From assembly GCF_001423885.1 (NCBI RefSeq), contig NZ_LMPP01000002.1, forward strand, positions 716,354-780,353: 64,000 nt of DNA, in the 5' to 3' direction. The notes beneath the pieces are model-generated. The model was given only the letters and a program-made list of their open reading frames with translations. It had not been told where the DNA came from and searched no databases. Below, one piece after another: positions 45,856-54,238 of the stretch (positions are counted from its first letter, which is position 1; every line of letters begins with the position of its first letter). A program made the translations under genes and the position numbers. This stretch comes from Rathayibacter sp. Leaf185 (GTDB lineage: Bacteria; Actinomycetota; Actinomycetes; Actinomycetales; Microbacteriaceae).

Positions 45856-46512
45856 TCAGCCGAGGACTCTGACGCCGAAGTGCTGCGCGAACAGCGGCAG
45901 CATCAGGCTCAGCTGCAGCTCGGTGAGCGCAGCGCCGCGGAGACCGTCGAGCCCGCCCAGCACGTGCAGCTCGGCTCCGCGCAGATCGAGGTCGTCGATG
46001 CGCGCGTTCGGCAGCTCGAGCGAGCGGATCTCGCAGTCGACGAACGCCACGCGGGATCCGCTCGCCCCGCCGAGGTCGAGCTCGTCGATCGTGCAGCGCT
46101 CGAACACGACGTCGCGCAGGGTCGCGCCGCGCAGGTTGACGTACCCGAGCTTGCAGTCGGCGAGGTGCACCTGCTCGAAGGTGCTCTCGTAGAGCTCGGC
46201 CGACCCGAGGCGCGAGGCGAGCAGTTCGACCGAGCGCCAGCGACTCCGCGGCGCCGAGAGCCCCGGCACGTCGAGGCGCTCGAGGCGTGATTCGACGACG
46301 GAGGCAGCGCGCAGCTGCGCCCGGTCGAGCGCGGCGCCGTCGAGCACGCACTCGCTGAAGGAGGAGGCGGTCAGATCGACCCCCGAGAGGTCGACGTCGG
46401 TGAACCTCAGCCCCTCCGCGTGCTCGCGGGCGCCGGTGTCGCCCGCGTACCCCTCGGCGAGGTCGTCGAGGACGAGCGGGTCGAGTCGGGGAGCGGAGAT
46501 CGCGGCGCGCAT
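45856..46512 (-). CDS. Pentapeptide-repeat protein
   Basis: 218 residues. From about residue 30 on, the sequence follows the five-residue A(D/N)LXX rhythm in many turns (DVDLSGVDLTASSFSECVLD, CKLGYVNLRGATLRDVVFER), which forms a right-handed quadrilateral beta helix. Such proteins can mimic DNA (gyrase protection) or bind partners; no specific role can be assigned. Leaderless start predicted. Divergent from the MOSC gene, with back-to-back promoters in 49 bp. Confidence 0.82.
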   Translation of the reverse strand: MRAAISAPRLDPLVLDDLAEGYAGDTGAREHAEGLRFTDVDLSGVDLTASSFSECVLDGAALDRAQLRAASVVESRLERLDVPGLSAPRSRWRSVELLASRLGSAELYESTFEQVHLADCKLGYVNLRGATLRDVVFERCTIDELDLGGASGSRVAFVDCEIRSLELPNARIDDLDLRGAELHVLGGLDGLRGAALTELQLSLMLPLFAQHFGVRVLG

Positions 46513-46518
46513 CCGGGG

Positions 46519-46524
46519 AGCCTA
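46519..46524 (-). promoter_or_regulatory. -10 hexamer of pentapeptide gene
   Basis: On the minus strand TAGGCT (TANNNT) ends 6 nt before the ATG. Confidence 0.55.
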
Positions 46525-46549
46525 CGCGCCCTCGACGTCCGGGCGATGG

Positions 46550-46555
46550 CACGAT
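46550..46555 (+). promoter_or_regulatory. -10-like hexamer of MOSC gene
   Basis: CACGAT ends 6 nt before the ATG at 46562; it keeps the A and final T of TANNNT but lacks the first T. Confidence 0.4.
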
Positions 46556-46561
46556 GTGGGC

Positions 46562-47197
46562 ATGCCCCGACTCCTCGCCGTGTGCCGCGTCGACCGCCTG
46601 CTGCCCGATCCCGGATCCGTGGGGGTGACCGCGATCGACAAGCGCCCGGTCGAGGGACCGGTGGTCGTCCGCGATCTCGGTCTGTACGCGGACGTGCAGG
46701 CCGACCGGGCGCATCACGGCGGCGAGGCCAAGGCGCTCTACGCCTATGCGGCGGAGGATGCGCAGTGGTGGGGAGAGCGTCTCGGGCGCGCGACGCCTCC
46801 GGGACTCTTCGGCGAGAACCTGCGGACCGAGGGGCTCGACCTCTCGAACGCCGTGATCGGCGAGCGCTGGCGCATCGGCGAGCGCGTCGAAGTCGAGGTG
46901 ACGATGCCGCGGACGCCGTGCGCGACCTTCCAGCGGCACCTCGACGAGCCGCAGTGGGTGAAGCGCTTCGCCGAGGCGGGCCGGACCGGCGCCTACCTGC
47001 GGGTGCTGCACCGCGGCTCCGTCGAGGCGGGCGACCCGATCGAGCTCCGCTCGCGCCCCTCCCGCGGTGTGCCGCTGCGTCGCTGGTTCGTCGAGCGCCG
47101 CGCCGACGACGCGCAGACCCTCCTCGACGCGGGGGCGGCGGGTGAGCTGCACCTCGCCGAGGCGCTCCTGCCGTACCTGCACCGCGCCCTCGCCTGA
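46562..47197 (+). CDS. MOSC domain protein
   Basis: 211 residues of the MOSC family, related to YiiM; these use a conserved cysteine to handle molybdenum-cofactor sulfur or reduce N-hydroxylated compounds. Visible marks are DRAHHGGEAKALYAYAAEDA, LFGENLRTEGLDL, and the likely catalytic cysteine in PRTPCATFQRHL. Single gene; a long palindromic repeat follows its stop by one base. Confidence 0.85.
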   Translation: MPRLLAVCRVDRLLPDPGSVGVTAIDKRPVEGPVVVRDLGLYADVQADRAHHGGEAKALYAYAAEDAQWWGERLGRATPPGLFGENLRTEGLDLSNAVIGERWRIGERVEVEVTMPRTPCATFQRHLDEPQWVKRFAEAGRTGAYLRVLHRGSVEAGDPIELRSRPSRGVPLRRWFVERRADDAQTLLDAGAAGELHLAEALLPYLHRALA

Positions 47198-47198
47198 C

Positions 47199-47259
47199 AC
47201 CGACTCGTCACGAGCGGTCGTCGTCGGTCTCGTGACACGACCGCTCGTGACGAGTCGGT
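47199..47259. repeat. Palindromic repeat copy C (minus orientation)
   Basis: Perfect 23-bp inverted repeat (arms 47199-47221 and 47237-47259, outer bases ACCGACTCGTCACGAGCGG) with a 15-nt loop. Read on the minus strand it aligns with two copies downstream of the next gene through CGACTCGTCACGA...GGCTCGTGACGAGTCG-type ends. There is no T-tract, so a simple terminator is not the best explanation. Confidence 0.8.
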
Positions 47260-47352
47260 CTGCGCGGTCGGCCTGAGAACGCCGGGCCTGTGGAGAACGG
47301 CGGGCCCTGTGGAGAACCGTTCTCGCGGGCTCCACTGCGGCACTGTGTCGTC

Positions 47353-48294
47353 ATGCAGCAGCCGTCACACCTTCCGCGCGAGCTCCGGGGGCGTCCCTTC
47401 ACGGTCGCGGAGGCGTCGCTCGAGGGCGTCTCGCGCGGCCGGCTCCGCAGCAACGACCTCCGCGTTCCCTTCCGCGGGGTGCGGACAGACGTCCTCGAGC
47501 CGAGTCTCGAGATCCGTGTGGAGGCGCTCCTCGCCGTTCTCGGGCCGGGCGCGGTCCTCAGCCATCTGACGGCGGCTCGGCTCTGGCCGCTCCCGCTCCC
47601 GCAGCCGCTCGGGGCGGAGAAGCTCCATGTCGGCGTGCGATCGCAGGCGCGGGCTCCCCGGCAGCCGGGAGTCGTCGGGCACGCGATCTCGGATCCGCGG
47701 GTGCGGGGCATCCTCCGGCACGGGCTGCCGATGACCGACGGGGCATCGTTGTTCTGCCACCTCGGCACCCTGTTGGAGCTCGACGATCTGGTCGCGGTGG
47801 GCGATGCGCTGGTCCTGACTCCGCGGCGCGGCGACGCGGCCGATCCTCGCCCGTGGGTACCGCTGGCCGACCTCCACGATCGTGTCGCGTCGTTCCGCGG
47901 TCGCGGCTCGGTGCGTCTCCGGGAGGCGGTCGCGCTGGTCCGCGGCGGTGCCGAGTCTCGGCAGGAGACGCGCTTCCGGCTCGCGTCGGTGCGCGCGGGG
48001 CTGCCGGAGCCGCTGCTCCAGGTGCCCCTTTTCACGTCTGCGGGTGTGTTCGTGGGGCGTCCGGACGGCTGGTACCCGCGGGAGAGGGTCTCGTGGGAGT
48101 ACGAGGGCGACGGCCACCGCACGAGCAACCGGCAGTTCGCCCGAGATGTCGGACGCTACGACGACTTCCTCGCGATCGGCGTGCATCCCGTCCGCATCGT
48201 CGCCGCCGAGTTCCTCCCCCATCCCGAGCGCTCCGTCGAGCGCCTCCGCCGCGCTCTCGCCGACCGATCCGTCACCAACGGCTCCCTCACCTGA
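47353..48294 (+). CDS. AbiEi-like winged helix plus DUF559/Vsr-like nuclease-fold protein
   Basis: 313 residues. The N-terminal part (LEGVSRGRLRSNDLRVPFRG) resembles the AbiEi-type winged helix, and the middle has VLSHLTAARLWPLPLP. The C-terminus has the DUF559/very-short-patch-repair-like core FVGRPDGWYPRERVSWEYEG, then DGHRTSNRQFARDVGRYDDF, with acidic residues placed as in that nuclease fold. No restriction or toxin partner is adjacent, so activity is unproven. A palindromic repeat lies on each side, and the downstream one overlaps the final ten codons and the stop. CACTGT ends 6 nt before the ATG, a possible leaderless promoter. Confidence 0.68.
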   Translation: MQQPSHLPRELRGRPFTVAEASLEGVSRGRLRSNDLRVPFRGVRTDVLEPSLEIRVEALLAVLGPGAVLSHLTAARLWPLPLPQPLGAEKLHVGVRSQARAPRQPGVVGHAISDPRVRGILRHGLPMTDGASLFCHLGTLLELDDLVAVGDALVLTPRRGDAADPRPWVPLADLHDRVASFRGRGSVRLREAVALVRGGAESRQETRFRLASVRAGLPEPLLQVPLFTSAGVFVGRPDGWYPRERVSWEYEGDGHRTSNRQFARDVGRYDDFLAIGVHPVRIVAAEFLPHPERSVERLRRALADRSVTNGSLT

Positions 48295-48327
48295 CTCGAC
48301 GCGACCATCCATGACGAGTCGACTCCG
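48265..48327. repeat. Palindromic repeat copy A, overlapping the DUF559 gene stop
   Basis: 63 bp that align without gaps to copy B at about 46 of 63 positions. The left part (CGATCCGTCACCAACGGCTC) is the end of the coding region and the right part (CATGACGAGTCGACTCCG) lies beyond the stop. Confidence 0.7.
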
Positions 48328-48358
48328 TGCGATGAGCGCCCGCTGTGCGTTCGCCGAT

Positions 48359-48421
48359 CGACTCGTCACGAACGGCTGCCTGGATCGACTCGGGACGACC
48401 ACTCGCGACGAGTCGATTCCG
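48359..48421. repeat. Palindromic repeat copy B
   Basis: CGACTCGTCACGAACGGCTG opens and CACTCGCGACGAGTCGATTC closes the element; the two ends can pair imperfectly. Same direction as copy A, 31 bp after it. The remaining spacer to 48597 holds only a small CGATTCG/CGAATCG palindrome and the helicase promoter. Confidence 0.75.
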
Positions 48422-48597
48422 CGCCTTGGGGAGGGGGCCCCTCCGACTCGGAGCGATTCGTCGAATCGCGTGCGAGCGATTCGACGGAGCGAAGGCGGGA
48501 CGCTCTGCGGGACCCGGCCACGCCGACGGGCCGACCGCGGGAGGGGCGGCGGGGACGCCCCGCCTCGCAAGCACCGAAAGCACGCGATCATGGACGG

Positions 48598-51126
48598 ATG
48601 ACTCCGACGCTGCTCGAACGCATGCCGACGCCCGATGCCGACGGGCGCGTCGACGACGATGCGGTGTACCTGGCGTTCACCGAGTGGGCCGAGGCGCGGG
48701 GGCTGCCGCTGTATCCGGCGCAGGACGAGTCGATGATCGAGATCGCGTCCGGAGCGAACCTGATCCTGTCGACGCCGACCGGCACGGGCAAGTCGCTGGT
48801 CGCGATCGGGGCGCACGCGGCGGCGCTGGCGAACGGCAGGCGCAGCTACTACACGGCGCCGATCAAGGCGCTCGTGTCCGAGAAGTTCTTCGCGCTGGTC
48901 GACGTGTTCGGGGCGTCCAACGTCGGCATGGTGACGGGCGACTCCTCCGTGAACCCCGACGCGCCCATCATCTGCTGCACGGCCGAGATCCTGGCGAACC
49001 TGGCGCTGCGCCACGGCGCCGACACCGATGTCGACCAGGTCGTGATGGACGAGTTCCACTTCTACGCCGACCCCTCGCGCGGCTGGGCGTGGCAGGTGCC
49101 GCTGCTGACCCTCCCGCACGTGCAGTTCGTGCTGATGTCGGCGACGCTGGGCGACGTGACGGCGCTCGCCGCCGACCTGAGCCGGCGCACGGGGCGCGAG
49201 ACGGCGACGGTCACCGGGGTGGAGCGGCCGGTGCCGCTGCACTTCTTCTACGAGATCGCGCCGATCCACGACTCGATCGAGGAGCTGCTGTCGACGAACC
49301 AGTCGCCGGTGTACGTCGTGCACTTCTCGCAGGCGGCGGCGCTCGAGCGGGCGCAGGCGCTGACCAGCGCGAACATCGCCAGCCGCGAGCACCGGGACCG
49401 CATCGCGGAGGTGATCGGAGGCTTCCGCTTCACCACCGCGTTCGGCAAGACGCTCTCGCGGCTGCTGCGGCTGGGCATCGGCGTGCACCACGCGGGCATG
49501 CTCCCCAAGTACCGCCGGCTCGTCGAGCAGCTCGCGCAGCAGGGGATGCTGCGGGTCATCTGCGGCACCGACACCCTCGGCGTGGGCATCAACGTTCCGA
49601 TCCGCACTGTGCTGCTCACCGCGCTGACGAAGTACGACGGCACCCGGATGCGGCAGCTCTCGGCGCGCGAGTTCCACCAGATCGCGGGGCGTGCCGGCCG
49701 TGCGGGCTACGACACCGCGGGCACGGTCGTGGTGCAGGCGCCCGAGCACGAGTCCGAGAACCGGAAGGCTCTCGACAAGATGGTCGACGACCCCAAGAAG
49801 CGGCGCAAATGGGTCGCGAAGCGAGCGCCGCAGGGCTTCATCAGCTGGGGCGAGCCGAGCTTCCGCAAGCTCGTCGACGCCGAGCCCGAGACGCTCACCT
49901 CGCACATGACGATCACGTCGGCGATGCTGCTGAACGTGATCGCGCGGGGCGGCGACGCCTACGCGAACGTGCACTCCCTCGTCTTCGACAACCACGAGCC
50001 GTGGCGGAGGCAGCTCCAGCTCGCGCGCCGGGCTCTCGGCATCTACCGCACGCTGCGCGAGGCGGGCGTGGTCGAGCAGAGCCTCGGCGAGGACGGGGTG
50101 GTGCGGATCCGCCTGACCGTCGATCTGCAGCCGAACTTCGCGCTGAACCAGCCGCTCTCCCCGTTCGCGCTCGCGGTGTTCGACGTGCTCGATCCCGAGT
50201 CGCCGAGCTTCGCGCTCGACGTGATCTCGGTGCTCGAGGCGACGCTGGACGATCCGCGGCCGATCCTCGGCGCGCAGCAGTTCCAGGCGCGCGGCGAGGC
50301 GGTCGCGGTGATGAAGGCGGAGGGGATCGAGTACGAGGAGCGGATGGAGCTGCTCGAGGCCGTCACGCACCCCAAGCCCCTCGACGAGCTGCTGGAGGCG
50401 ATGTTCGCCACCTACACGTCCGTGCAGCCGTGGGTGCGCGACTTCGAGCTCTCGCCCAAGTCGGTCGTGCGCGACATGTACGAGCGGGCGATGTCGTTCG
50501 GCGAGTACACCGCGTTCTACAAGCTCTCACGGTCGGAGGGACTCGTCCTGCGCTACCTGTCCGACGCGTTCCGCGCGGCACGGCAGACGATCCCCGACGA
50601 GCTGAAGAACGAGGAGCTGCACGACCTGATCGAGTGGCTCGGCGAGCTGGTGCGCCAGGTCGACTCGTCGCTCGTCGACGAGTGGGAGGAGCTGATCAAC
50701 CCGACGCTGCACGCCGCCGACCAGTCGATCGTGCCGCCCGCTCCTCGCCGCCTCACGGCCAACCACCGCGCCTTCCGCGTGCTCGTGCGCAACGAGCTCT
50801 TCCGCCGGGTGACGCTGGCAGCACTCGACGACCACGAGGCCCTGGGCGAGCTCGACCCGGGATTCGGAGCCGACGCCTGGGGCGCCGCGCTCGACGACTA
50901 CTACGACGAGCACGACAGCATCGGCACCGATTCCGACGCGCGCGGGCCCGCGATGCTGCTCGTCACCGAGGAGCCGGCCGAGTGGCGCGTGCGTCAGATC
51001 TTCGCCGACCCGGCGGGGGACCACGACTGGGGGATCTCGGCCGTCGTCGACCTCGCGGAGTCGGACGAGGCGGGCGCCGCGGTCGTCCGCGTCACCTCCG
51101 TCGGGCGCTTGGACGGCGCGGTCTGA
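48598..51126 (+). CDS. DEAD/DEAH-type helicase, DUF3516 family
   Basis: 842-residue superfamily 2 helicase found in actinobacteria. Walker A is STPTGTGKS (residues 59-67), the motif II is DEFH (151-154), motif III SATLG follows, and the second RecA domain has GTDTLGVGINVPIRTVLLTA and motif VI QIAGRAGRAGYD. The C-terminal ~350 residues are the DUF3516 region. RNA or DNA substrate is unknown. A GATCAT hexamer ends 6 nt before the ATG, in line with leaderless genes here. Confidence 0.87.
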   Translation: MTPTLLERMPTPDADGRVDDDAVYLAFTEWAEARGLPLYPAQDESMIEIASGANLILSTPTGTGKSLVAIGAHAAALANGRRSYYTAPIKALVSEKFFALVDVFGASNVGMVTGDSSVNPDAPIICCTAEILANLALRHGADTDVDQVVMDEFHFYADPSRGWAWQVPLLTLPHVQFVLMSATLGDVTALAADLSRRTGRETATVTGVERPVPLHFFYEIAPIHDSIEELLSTNQSPVYVVHFSQAAALERAQALTSANIASREHRDRIAEVIGGFRFTTAFGKTLSRLLRLGIGVHHAGMLPKYRRLVEQLAQQGMLRVICGTDTLGVGINVPIRTVLLTALTKYDGTRMRQLSAREFHQIAGRAGRAGYDTAGTVVVQAPEHESENRKALDKMVDDPKKRRKWVAKRAPQGFISWGEPSFRKLVDAEPETLTSHMTITSAMLLNVIARGGDAYANVHSLVFDNHEPWRRQLQLARRALGIYRTLREAGVVEQSLGEDGVVRIRLTVDLQPNFALNQPLSPFALAVFDVLDPESPSFALDVISVLEATLDDPRPILGAQQFQARGEAVAVMKAEGIEYEERMELLEAVTHPKPLDELLEAMFATYTSVQPWVRDFELSPKSVVRDMYERAMSFGEYTAFYKLSRSEGLVLRYLSDAFRAARQTIPDELKNEELHDLIEWLGELVRQVDSSLVDEWEELINPTLHAADQSIVPPAPRRLTANHRAFRVLVRNELFRRVTLAALDDHEALGELDPGFGADAWGAALDDYYDEHDSIGTDSDARGPAMLLVTEEPAEWRVRQIFADPAGDHDWGISAVVDLAESDEAGAAVVRVTSVGRLDGAV

Positions 51127-51175
51127 GCGGCGCCACCCCCTCTCAGGGCGGATGTCGACCGGAGAGGACTGCCCC

Positions 51176-51181
51176 CATACT
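51176..51181 (+). promoter_or_regulatory. -10 hexamer of acyltransferase gene
   Basis: CATACT, close to TATACT, ends 7 nt before the in-frame GTG at 51189. Confidence 0.5.
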
Positions 51182-51188
51182 GGTCACC

Positions 51189-52280
51189 GTGGTGGTGGGA
51201 GCAGGGCAGGGTGGAGCCGCGCGCGAGCGTCTCGCCTGGGTCGACACCACCCGCGGCCTCGGCGTCATCGCCGTCGTGGTCTTCCACGTCCTGATCTGGA
51301 ACTACGCCGGACTCGTCGACGGCACCTCGGCCGTCGCCGCGGCCTGGGACCAGGTCGGCAGCTCGCTCGGCCGCATCCGGATGCCGATCCTCTTCGCCCT
51401 CTCGGGGCTGCTCGCGCACCGCGGACTCCTGCTCGGCTGGCGCGCCGGGTCGGCGAGACTCCGGCTGGTGTCGAACGCCTACCTCTACGTGGTGTGGGTC
51501 GCGCTCTACGGAGTGTTCTTCGCGCTGCTGGCGCGCCCCGACTTCCCGCACTCGATCGACACTCCGGCGCAGTTCGCCCTGCAGTTCGTGTTCCCGACGA
51601 CGACGCTGTGGTTCATCTTCGCGCTCGCGGTCTACCCGGTCCTGCTCGTCGGGTTCCGAGCGCTGCGGGTGCCGTGGTGGGGGATCCTGCTGCTCGGCGC
51701 CGCGGGCTGGCTCATCGCCGCGAACGTCCGGATGATCCTCTTCGGCGATGCGCTGCTGCAGAACTTCGTCTTCTTCGCGCTCGGTGTGCTCGGGGCGGAG
51801 CAGCTGCGCCGATTCTCCCGGCCCGCGGTCGTGACGTTCCTGGCTCCGCTCGGGGTCTTCCTGCTCGCTGTCCTCGGCGGGCACCTGGTCGACGGTCCTG
51901 CGGCCGAGGTGTTCGGCTTCGTCGCGAGCACGGGAGCGATTCCGCTCGCGGTCGTCTCGGCCGCGCTCCTGTGCCTCTGGGCCCCCGCCGCCCGGCTGGG
52001 CTCCGCGATCGGCCGGCGGACGCTGCCGATCTACCTTCTGCAGGTGCCGCTGCTCGGGCTGTGGTCGCTCGTCGCGCACCCGGGAGCGGAGTGGCTGGTC
52101 GCGCTCCTCCGGAACCCGATCGCCGAGCTGGTCTACCCGCCCCTGGTCACCGCGGCGATCATCGCGGTCTCGCTCGGCCTCCGCGCCCTGCTCGCGCGGC
52201 TTCCCGGCGATCCGCTGTTCTCGGTGCCGTCGGCGCTCACCGCGCTGGCGCGCCCGAGGCGGCGCGGACGGCACACCTAG
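51189..52280 (+). CDS. Acyltransferase 3 family membrane protein
   Basis: 363 residues with about ten hydrophobic segments. The N-terminal signature RERLAWVDTTRGLGVIAVVV followed by FHVLIWNYAG contains the Arg and His expected at the active site. Family members O-acetylate or succinylate exported sugars or surface polymers. The GTG start is chosen from the hexamer 7 nt upstream. It is convergent with an exported beta-helix-like protein 18 bp away. Confidence 0.84.
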   Translation: MVVGAGQGGAARERLAWVDTTRGLGVIAVVVFHVLIWNYAGLVDGTSAVAAAWDQVGSSLGRIRMPILFALSGLLAHRGLLLGWRAGSARLRLVSNAYLYVVWVALYGVFFALLARPDFPHSIDTPAQFALQFVFPTTTLWFIFALAVYPVLLVGFRALRVPWWGILLLGAAGWLIAANVRMILFGDALLQNFVFFALGVLGAEQLRRFSRPAVVTFLAPLGVFLLAVLGGHLVDGPAAEVFGFVASTGAIPLAVVSAALLCLWAPAARLGSAIGRRTLPIYLLQVPLLGLWSLVAHPGAEWLVALLRNPIAELVYPPLVTAAIIAVSLGLRALLARLPGDPLFSVPSALTALARPRRRGRHT

Positions 52281-52298
52281 GCCTCACGCCCGGGCGCC

Positions 52299-53603
52299 TC
52301 ACGCCCAGATGGTGGCCAGGTACTCGTCGGTGACCTGCGGGCTGCGCTCGTGCACGTCGTCGGCGCTCCACTCGAGGATCGACGGGTCGATGGTCCACTC
52401 GCCCTCGGTCGGAGCGGAGGTGCCCTCGTAGCCGACGGTCGAGTCGGTGACCTCGGCCCAGCTGGAGGCGCCGATCGCTCCGATGAAGATGCTGTCGACC
52501 GCCGAGCAGCCCTTGTCGGCGCCGGGGCCGTTCGAGGCGGCGAAGTTCCCTCCGGGGTCCGCTCCGTCCGGGAGGGGGAACACGCGGTGCACCACGTCGC
52601 CGCCGACGACCAGGCAGTGCTCGTAGCGCACGTTGGGCGCCGAGCCGATCTGGAAGGCCGTGTTGGTCGAGGCGAAGTCGATGCAGTCGACGCTGGTGAA
52701 GTCGCCGTAGTAGTTGTCGCCCTGACCCGACATCTGGATCGTGTCGGTGTGTGCGTTGGAGTCCTTCGCCTTGTACCCCGGAGCCGTGTAGCAGGCCACC
52801 CGGCGCACGTAGCGGAGGCTGCCGTCGCCCTTCGTCGGGGTGCGGAGGCTCGTCACATCCTCGTCGCGGAGCTGGGCCTCGGGGACGACGACCTCGACCA
52901 CCTCGACGTTCTCGGTGTACTCGACGCCGTCGGCACCGTGCACGTTGTAGGCGGCGTCCACCCTGATCCGGGCGAACGCGGATCCCGAGCAGCCGGAGAC
53001 GAGGAAGCCGCCGGTGGTGACGATGCCGGCCACGGTGACGCCGTTCACGCGCAGCATCCGCCAGGAGTTCGCCGTCGTGACCGTGCCGTAGCCGTCGCGC
53101 GGATAGACCAGGACGCGGTTCTCGCGGTCGAGCGAGCCGACGTCCTGCATCACGGGAGTGGAGCTCGCGCCCGCACCGCCGCCGGCCAGCTCGCCGGGGG
53201 CGACCAGGATGCGGATCGTGTCGGAGGGACCGGCCGTGGTCAGCGCCGTCGTGATCGCCTCGGCGATCGCGGCCCAGGTGCATTCCACCTCGACCTCGGT
53301 GTCGACGTCACCGGTGATCCAGGGGGTGAGGGAGGGCCAGTGCGTGCCGTTCGGTCCGAACGACTGCACCGGTTCGGGGACGCCGGGAAGCAGGACGACC
53401 TCCTGCGGAGGTGCGCCCTCGTCGCCGGGAACGCCGGGGACGTCGTCGGGACGGAACGCCTGGTAGGCGGCGTAGCCGGCACCACCGAGAGCGGCGACGC
53501 CGAGACCGGCGCCGACCGCTCCGAGGATCACGGCTCGGCGGCTCGGCCGCTTCGGCGGCGGCACTTCGTCGAAGGAGAAGGGGGGCTGGGTGGAGTCGGC
53601 CAA
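52299..53603 (-). CDS. Exported protein with probable parallel beta-helix fold
   Basis: 434 residues, no named family recognised. The N-terminus has a Tat-like twin-arginine signal (SRRAVILGAVGAGLGVAALG). The body is rich in short repeating beta turns (RVNGVTVAGIVTTGGFLVSG, DFTSVDCIDFASTNTAFQIG, EHCLVVGGDVVH), the rhythm seen in pectate-lyase-like right-handed beta helices. No catalytic triad of pectate lyases is obvious. It starts with TTG, and no better in-frame ATG lies near the signal. Possible roles are polysaccharide binding or cleavage, by fold resemblance only. Confidence 0.6.
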   Translation of the reverse strand: MADSTQPPFSFDEVPPPKRPSRRAVILGAVGAGLGVAALGGAGYAAYQAFRPDDVPGVPGDEGAPPQEVVLLPGVPEPVQSFGPNGTHWPSLTPWITGDVDTEVEVECTWAAIAEAITTALTTAGPSDTIRILVAPGELAGGGAGASSTPVMQDVGSLDRENRVLVYPRDGYGTVTTANSWRMLRVNGVTVAGIVTTGGFLVSGCSGSAFARIRVDAAYNVHGADGVEYTENVEVVEVVVPEAQLRDEDVTSLRTPTKGDGSLRYVRRVACYTAPGYKAKDSNAHTDTIQMSGQGDNYYGDFTSVDCIDFASTNTAFQIGSAPNVRYEHCLVVGGDVVHRVFPLPDGADPGGNFAASNGPGADKGCSAVDSIFIGAIGASSWAEVTDSTVGYEGTSAPTEGEWTIDPSILEWSADDVHERSPQVTDEYLATIWA

Positions 53604-53788
53604 GGGTGTCCAAACCGTCAGTGGGCGGTGCCGGAGGCGGAACGCCGCAGGTCCGGCGCGCCACGCTGTGCCGTGAGCGCCACCGTCGGGTCGCCGGAGC
53701 GCTCCAGGGGAGACTAGCAGGCACGTTCGGCGGTCTCCTGGGACCGATCAGGCCGTGCTCGCGACGGCCGTCTCGCGTTCACCGGGCC

Positions 53789-54166
53789 CTAGTGGCCGCG
53801 CAGCTCCCGCTTGCGCATCTCGGCGGCGATGTCGGCCTCGGTGATGTCCTTCTTCATCGGTCCCCAGGTGGAGGCGGCCTGGCCGACCACCCCGATGCCG
53901 ATGCCGATCATGGGCCAGATCGGCCAGAAGTAGCCGTCGGCGCCTCCTGCGACCCAGATCCCGGTGGTGATCGCCGAGACGCTGGCCCACCCTCCGAGAG
54001 TGCTGAAGAAGTCGCGGCGCTGCTTCAGATGCCGGACCGCCTGCGCCCGCTCCGTGTCCTCGACCCGCGCGGGGGTGTCGGCCGTGCGCTCCGCCGGCGT
54101 CGCCGCGGGGGAGGGCTCGACCTCTTTCCGGGCTGCGGGATCGGGGGATCCCCATACGTCGCTCAT
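53789..54166 (-). CDS. 2TM domain protein
   Basis: 125 residues. A charged N-terminus (to about residue 45) is followed by HLKQRRDFFSTLGGWASVSA and two membrane segments (ITTGIWVAGG, YFWPIWPMIGIGIGVVGQAA), the 2TM pattern also found at the N-terminus of some histidine kinases. It ends in a charged helix (ITEADIAAEMRKREL). Function unknown. Strong GGAGGAG before the ATG. Confidence 0.75.
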   Translation of the reverse strand: MSDVWGSPDPAARKEVEPSPAATPAERTADTPARVEDTERAQAVRHLKQRRDFFSTLGGWASVSAITTGIWVAGGADGYFWPIWPMIGIGIGVVGQAASTWGPMKKDITEADIAAEMRKRELRGH

Positions 54167-54238
54167 CCGGCTCCTCCGCTGTCGTCCCGGTCAGCCTACG
54201 CAGGGGGAGACGCGCGCGCATCGGCCCAGGAGCAGTCG

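Noticed and set aside
47286..47330. Repeated TGTGGAGAAC and other TCCACAG sequences as DnaA boxes or an origin
   Set aside because: They differ from TTATCCACA/TTGTCCACA at key positions, are few and scattered, and no replication genes of an origin region are near.
47353..48294. Abortive-infection or restriction system
   Set aside because: The winged-helix and nuclease-like parts suggest it, but there is no toxin partner, methylase or other defence gene adjacent.
47365..50370. 1001-codon open frame on the minus strand
   Set aside because: Same low-complexity composition, and it runs antisense to the DUF559 and helicase genes, which have clear motifs.
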